From Arenicola marina (Eukaryota; Annelida; Polychaeta; Arenicolidae), in NCBI GenBank assembly GCA_964019135.1, contig OZ025257.1:26148352-26212351 (forward strand): a DNA stretch of 64,000 nucleotides, written 5' to 3'. The position numbers and the translations under genes were made by a program. The first letter of the stretch is position 1, and the number at the start of each line of letters is the position of its first letter. Positions 59,033 to 64,000 of this stretch are shown piece after piece. Below the pieces are notes generated by a model that saw nothing but the letters and a program-made list of their open reading frames with translations, was not told the origin of the DNA and searched no databases.

Positions 59033-59236
59033 GGGCCTGGACGCCACGTTGGAAATTCTCATGATCCTTCTCTGGGTGGGGAGTAAGGTCCGGAAGGGGA
59101 ATGTAACACGTGACCGCGCTATCGGAACACAATCTCCGCATTCGGTTATGCGCTGAGCGGAGTCCGACTACTCCGCTAGCATATCCGAACTCCCCCCTGG
59201 GGAACCACGAGAATTTCAAACATGGCGTCCAGGCCC
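59033..59236. mobile_element. Foldback TIR element of about 204 bp
   Basis: The left end GGGCCTGGACGCCACGTTGG continues into AAATTCTCATGATCC. The right end in reverse complement reads GGGCCTGGACGCCATGTTTG then AAATTCTCGTGGTTCC. The arms are about 50 bp with a few mismatches. Non-coding; probably a MITE. Confidence 0.75.
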
Positions 59237-59240
59237 CACA

Positions 59241-59266
59241 CTACGCTAAATATATATAGCGTAGTA
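59241..59266. other. Near-perfect AT palindrome
   Basis: ACTACGCTAAATATATATAG then CGTAGT is almost its own reverse complement and lies immediately after the foldback element. Confidence 0.6.
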
Positions 59267-59385
59267 TTTCTACCTGCAAAAAAATTCTAAATACTATTTT
59301 TACAACGAGAATAAAATAATATCCGTTGATTTATTTTGTATTCCTATTTAATTATCTTTATGATTTGTTCATTTCAGCAAGTTCG

Positions 59386-59652
59386 GTTTATATTTATCCG
59401 CGGAATATATGAGTGCGCATGCTTCAAATATCTGCGCCGATTATTCCTGTTGCATATCCGAACTCACCCCAGGATATGTATCTTCCGGCAGAGGGCGCAC
59501 CGCTTACACTATTCCTCCGCCTGCATGAAATTTCGCAATCAGAATTATCATTCATGCGCGAAATTGAAAACAAATCTGATCAAAAATATATTCACAGTTT
59601 GGCATCAAATACACCACTGTTTAGTATTTACTGTGCTATCGTACCGGAATAG
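59386..59652 (+). CDS. Possible terminal exon (weak)
   Basis: After TTCATTTCAG at 59,386 a frame is open to TAG at 59,650-59,652, encoding EGAPLTLFLRLHEISQSELS and SDQKYIHSLASNTPLFSIYC. The composition is protein-like, but no family, start codon in context or upstream exon is seen. Alternative frames are nearly as open. Confidence 0.15.
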
Positions 59653-60594
59653 TTTAATCTATTTTGATTAAAGGAATAGTTTAGTCCGGTTTTTGTGCCA
59701 GCAAGGCGTAGCATGTTCCATATAGATCAACATGCAAACTATCAGTCTAAAATGTATGTTGCTACCGGCTCCAGCAATAAGTATTAGTATTTGGCACTGA
59801 AACCTTCACATTTACCGCTTCCCGCTCGACTGAGTTCGGCATGCTGAGCAGAGCGCAAGCCAATCAGCGCGCTGCGTAAAAAACGCGTCATAGGTTCCAG
59901 GCGGCCACACAGTCTGCCCTGTCTCAGCCTTATCATGAACGCAACGTAGCCGCGGTGAACGCGGGTCAAACGTGAAAGAACAATAAATTAAAAGGCAAAA
60001 CCAACTGCTGGTTCAGGAAATCACTCCCGTATGCAACAAAATGACTTTCCACTCAATGGCGAGCAAATACATTGTCTCAAGCGAGAGATGCCTTGACAGA
60101 GATGTATGGACACTCGGCCTCTTTTCGATACACGACAGCAGTACATGTAGAAGACATGTGTGACTTATACCTAAAACTGCAGGCCTGTCGGAAACAGTTG
60201 TTTCCCGCTACATAAAACAGTATTCAAAGTATTCTGAATTTAAGCAATAGTAATTACCATTTAACAGAATTGTAATATTTGTTGTGAGTGCAATGGTAAA
60301 TCTGACACTGCTTGAAAATGACCGTAAGGTGGAAATTGTGTCCAATGTAACAGTTTTATGTGTAAAATTGATTAAGGATGCAATAATAATTAATTAATAA
60401 TGTAAATTAAAATTTTAAAAACTTTATAGAATATTTAATATTATTGAATATTTCAATTTTGTATTCACTTCGTCCAAAACTTATTTTTGTAGTGAGTAGA
60501 CTTTTTTTTGGTCAAGGCACTGATTTTCTCAAATGAAAGTATTTCATAAAATTTTGCAAAAGAAATATGAAAAAAAACATGAAACTTATATTAC
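59653..60594. other. AT-rich spacer
   Basis: A GC-richer patch at 59,800-59,980 stands out, but no gene, RNA or repeat was identified. Confidence 0.4.
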
Positions 60595-62150
60595 GCTTGA
60601 AGTAAATCTTTTATTCACCCATACTGTGATGGTGTCCAAAGGAAGCAGTTATTTGTTTTATAAAAATCACAACAAATCAAACTGATGGCTACATTTTCAT
60701 GGGCATTATATCAAAAGCACCTTGCACAGTTTATTCGAATTCTGATAAGCATAAGGATACATTTGGAGTATTTATCAAGCAAGTCACTGCTGAGTCCAAT
60801 TGATTATGTGAAGGATATCAAGATCAAGCAAGCTCTATCCAAGTCACAATAACTGCCATCCAGCAATTAAAATTGGCACAGTAAAATGAATGGCTTTTAA
60901 TTCAATTAGCCAAAAGAACACTACATTGTATATGATCAACATTGAATAAACCTTGCACATTGTTTCAGTGATCTGGGTCAGTCTCACCAACCAGTCGATG
61001 AATAATTACACTGGTTACAATATCCTTATTAAACAAATCAATGGCTTGTGTATGTATATATGCGATACAGTTAAACCATAATAAAATGAATCTGGACCTG
61101 GCATCTTATGTAACCTATATATAGTTATATTTACCCCCCTCAGGTCAGGTCTCATTCTGCCAAACAAGGTAACTGCATCTGGCAATCCATGTGCAATTAA
61201 AAAAGGTTTATCAATTAAACTATCATTATTAACCTTAGCTAGACAATAGGGTCAGTATATCCCACGTTATAGAGAATAACCCATCCAGGGTTTTGTATTT
61301 CCCCCCACAATACGTGTCAACAGATCAAGGATATGTAATTAAATACTATACAGTATCTCTTGTGTAATTCTGCTCATGCAGCCATTTTTTAATACAATCA
61401 TCATACTCCAATCTATGAACCTTCTAAGATGCTAAAAATGTCGTCACACTATTTATCATGACATATCAACCCTAAACTAGCCAAAAAGGTGCATTTAACA
61501 TGCCTTGTTAATCATGGCAAATTATCTATTTGCTCTGATGTAAAAATGACTGTAAAGAAAAAAAAAAGTCTACTGATTTTCACAGGAAGGTCATTGAGTT
61601 CATTGTGTGACTCAACAACAGAAGTTTCATTAATGCTTGGTATTTCTTCAAGCTCCTGAAGGAGCTGAAATGTAGAAAAAGACATATTTCAATACTTATT
61701 CACATATTGTAATTTGCTGAAATAAAAACTAAACACAGTTTTGAAAAAAATTATGGTTATGAAGGATTCCACGGATGTGTTTTTTTAGGGGCCCGTGTAA
61801 AACGAGGACTTTTGCAGAAGTTTGCAGAAGTTTGCAGAAGTACTTTTGGTGGAAGATTTGGTGGAAGGTACACATATATAATTGATATGAGCTGAAAGAC
61901 TTACTTGTTTGCATACGGTACACGAAAATCCAACTTATTTGGTATCCATTTGACCGAGATATATCCACTTCTGTCGAGGGCTGTTATTCAAATGACCAAT
62001 ATCGCCGTTTTGGCCTCCTGAAGTCTCGTCGGCGAACCGAAATCTCGCGCCCGTGGCTTCCAGCCAGGGTGCGAGGTGTCGGCGTGGGGTGTGACGGGAG
62101 GGGAGGGGAGAGGGGGGGGGGAGAATTGCTGGCCGCCCCGACATGGCTGG
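60595..62150 (-). other. Possible - strand host transcript (weak)
   Basis: On the - strand a GC-rich candidate first exon (about 62,150-61,905) ends in CAA/GTAAGT near 61,900. An acceptor TACATTTCAG at about 61,665 is followed by an open frame LQELEEIPSINETSVVESHN continuing to TGA near 61,510. GTGAATAAAAG gives a poly(A) signal near 60,612, leaving an AT-rich possible 3' UTR of about 900 bp. No family is recognised; the reading frame in the first exon is not settled. Confidence 0.25.
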
Positions 62151-62154
62151 CTGG

Positions 62155-63475
62155 TATATATTATATTACGTTAATGTTTGCAGATGATTTGGCTAACTGC
62201 GCTGATACTGTCGGTAGGCTTCAGAAGAGCCTAGATATCTTAGAAACGTTCTGTGACAAGTGGGGTTTAAAGGTGAACATGGATAAAACCAGAGTACTAG
62301 TATTCAGAAGAGGTGGTATTGTTATGGCCAACGAAAAGTGGTTTTTTTCAAGGTAAGAAAATAGCTGTTGTTTCATCCTATAAATATTTAGGTATTGTCT
62401 TTACAAGTACACTTAGCTGGTCTAAAGCTGTAGCAACGTTAACTGCACAAGCCAACAGAGCGCTGTCTAGCATCTACCAGTTAGCCAAGAAAACACACGG
62501 TCTCCCTGTAGATATAGCCTTTACTTTATTCGACAGAATAATCACTCCAATATTAACGTACGGCTCTGAAATATGGGGGTTTAAAGAGTATAAGGTAATC
62601 GAAAAAGTTCAAATTAGATTTTGCAAACGACTCTTGGGGCTTCCTGCTCACACGGCTGATGCAGCTGCCCTGGGTGAATGCGGCAGGTACCCGCTAGCAA
62701 AGATTTATCATGTAAGATGCATTAAATACTGGTTAAAGTTATTAAGAATGAGTGACGACAGATATGCCAATTGTTGTTATGTCATGTTAACGCTACTAGA
62801 TGAAAATAACAGAATAACTTGGGTTACCTCAATGAGAGAATTGTTAAATAAATACAATTTTAATGACACATGGCAAAATCAAACAACAGTCATTGAAGGT
62901 AGTTTCTTGACCGATTTCGCTGCAAAACTAGACCAGGACATGAAGGCCGAATGGTCTATGCAGGCACGAAACCAGAGTCGCTTAAGCGTGTACTGTACTT
63001 TAAAGATAGCCTCCAACTGGAATCATATTTGTGTAAAGTTAGTAAAGTAAAGCGCTTTGTCGATTTCGCTGTTCTGCACATAAGCTTTCTGTCGAGTTGG
63101 GACGTCGCGATGGCACCCTACTAGCAGACAGGCTTTGTACCTACTGCCTGGGAATCGGTGTTACCGTTATCGAGGATGAATTTCATGTTTTGTTGTGTTG
63201 TACCAAGTTCGCGGATATTCGTAAAATATATATTGATTCTATATTTTGGAACCCTCCAACATTTGATCTCTTTCGGACCCTAATGTGTCATAATGATGTA
63301 ACGACCCTGAGGAATTTGGCAATGTGTATATATCTTATTGAAAATCGTCTGTTCTACCACGTAAATGTATGTTTCTCAAAATACTGCGCACCATGCAAAC
63401 TGATTGTATAATTATATGTTGTGTCATTTGGGCCTTAAGGCCTTCAAGACCAAATAAACCACAACCACAATGTAG
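62155..63475 (+). mobile_element. 5'-truncated LINE remnant (RT to C-terminus)
   Basis: It begins inside the RT domain with the catalytic motif FADDLANCAD, then KWGLKVNMDKTRVLVFRRGG. It continues in another frame with SYKYLGIVFTSTLSWSKAVA, YGSEIWGFKEYKVIEKVQIR and a long C-terminal region, then LCTYCLGIG and EDEFHVLLCC (zinc-finger-like). Frameshifts occur near 62,345 (at a T-run) and around 63,000-63,095. The 3' end has CAAATAAACCACAACCACAA at about 63,450-63,470. It is I/Nimb-like by eye and inactive. Confidence 0.85.
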
Positions 63476-64000
63476 GTTTGGAAAAGCTATTATAATGTTG
63501 ACGGCCATCTTTGGCTCGTGTGAGAGAGCACGGGTCTCCCTGGGGAAGGGAGAGGTGGGGATGGGGCACTCTTGCACACTGTGCGTTTTCAGGGCGTGGG
63601 GGGTGGAGGGGGCGTCTTGGACCCGCGGCTATAGGCTCATATTCATAAGCCTGTCGTAATAAAGTCTGTCCGTGCTGAATAGCCAGCCCCTCAAGCTCGT
63701 GGCAGTTTAGTATTTACCATGTCAACCTATTAGACATTCACTTACATAACGGCAATTTGTAAAACATATATTTGCTGAGTGTAATTTTTATTCCCTCATA
63801 CAAGCCTCCGTTTTCACTCGTCACGAAGCTTTGCGTAGAGCTGAATATGGTATATGACTTAATGCCCGTCTACTTATTCGAAAGTTTTTCGAATAGCCAA
63901 CAAAATAGGTTTAAATTAAGTTCGCCCGAAACACCAACATGTCTATACACACCGTTTGGCGATATGACACGCTTGTTGTGCGCCACTCGTGGTTAAGCTT
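63476..64000. other. Spacer to window end
   Basis: Contains CTCATATTCATAAGCCTGTCG near 63,630 and an AATAAAG at about 63,657. No gene was recognised. Confidence 0.4.

Noticed and set aside
59485-59500. CTCF-like site CCGGCAGAGGGCGCAC
   Set aside because: A single motif match without supporting context; too likely by chance in 64 kb to list as a feature.

Overview
This window is animal (metazoan) nuclear DNA: split genes with GT-AG introns, AATAAA poly(A) signals, several LINE families, one gypsy-type LTR retrotransposon fossil, short terminal-inverted-repeat (TIR) elements and many minisatellites. The LINE types and the small secreted VWD protein family would suit a marine invertebrate, perhaps an invertebrate deuterostome, but the sequence alone does not fix the species.

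Left part (1-29,830) is a head-to-tail gene cluster on the + strand. Each unit encodes a small secreted protein with one von Willebrand factor type D (VWD)-like domain in three exons: signal peptide, N-terminal half, C-terminal half. Only exon 3 of unit 1 lies in the window (828-1139). Unit 2 (3549-8659, 168 aa) and unit 3 (15554-21150, 166 aa) look intact. Unit 4 (28077-29374) has lost exon 2 and has a premature stop. Units 2 and 3, with about 12.5 kb of shared flank, are nearly identical and so arose by recent duplication. The flank includes a truncated LINE, TIR elements and six kinds of tandem repeat. Intron 2 of each complete unit holds 21-bp, 56-bp and 44-bp minisatellites. The 44-bp unit carries a strong splice-donor-like sequence and its array ends about 300 bp before exon 3.

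Middle part (29,830-43,750) has no convincing host gene. It holds degenerate tandem and inverted repeats, TIR elements, C-rich repeats and two LINE remnants.

Right part (43,750-64,000) starts with a 2.4-kb array of 48-bp units. A nearly full-length LINE on the - strand follows, with the LTR element (49,617-54,675) nested near its 5' end. Then come a broken L1-ORF1-like plus IMPACT-domain sequence and a second array of the same 48-bp repeat. The rest holds further LINE remnants, a foldback TIR element and a weak candidate for a - strand host gene (about 60,600-62,150).

Most long open frames here are artefacts of tandem repeats whose unit is a multiple of three (21, 30, 48 bp). The only well-supported host genes are the VWD units.
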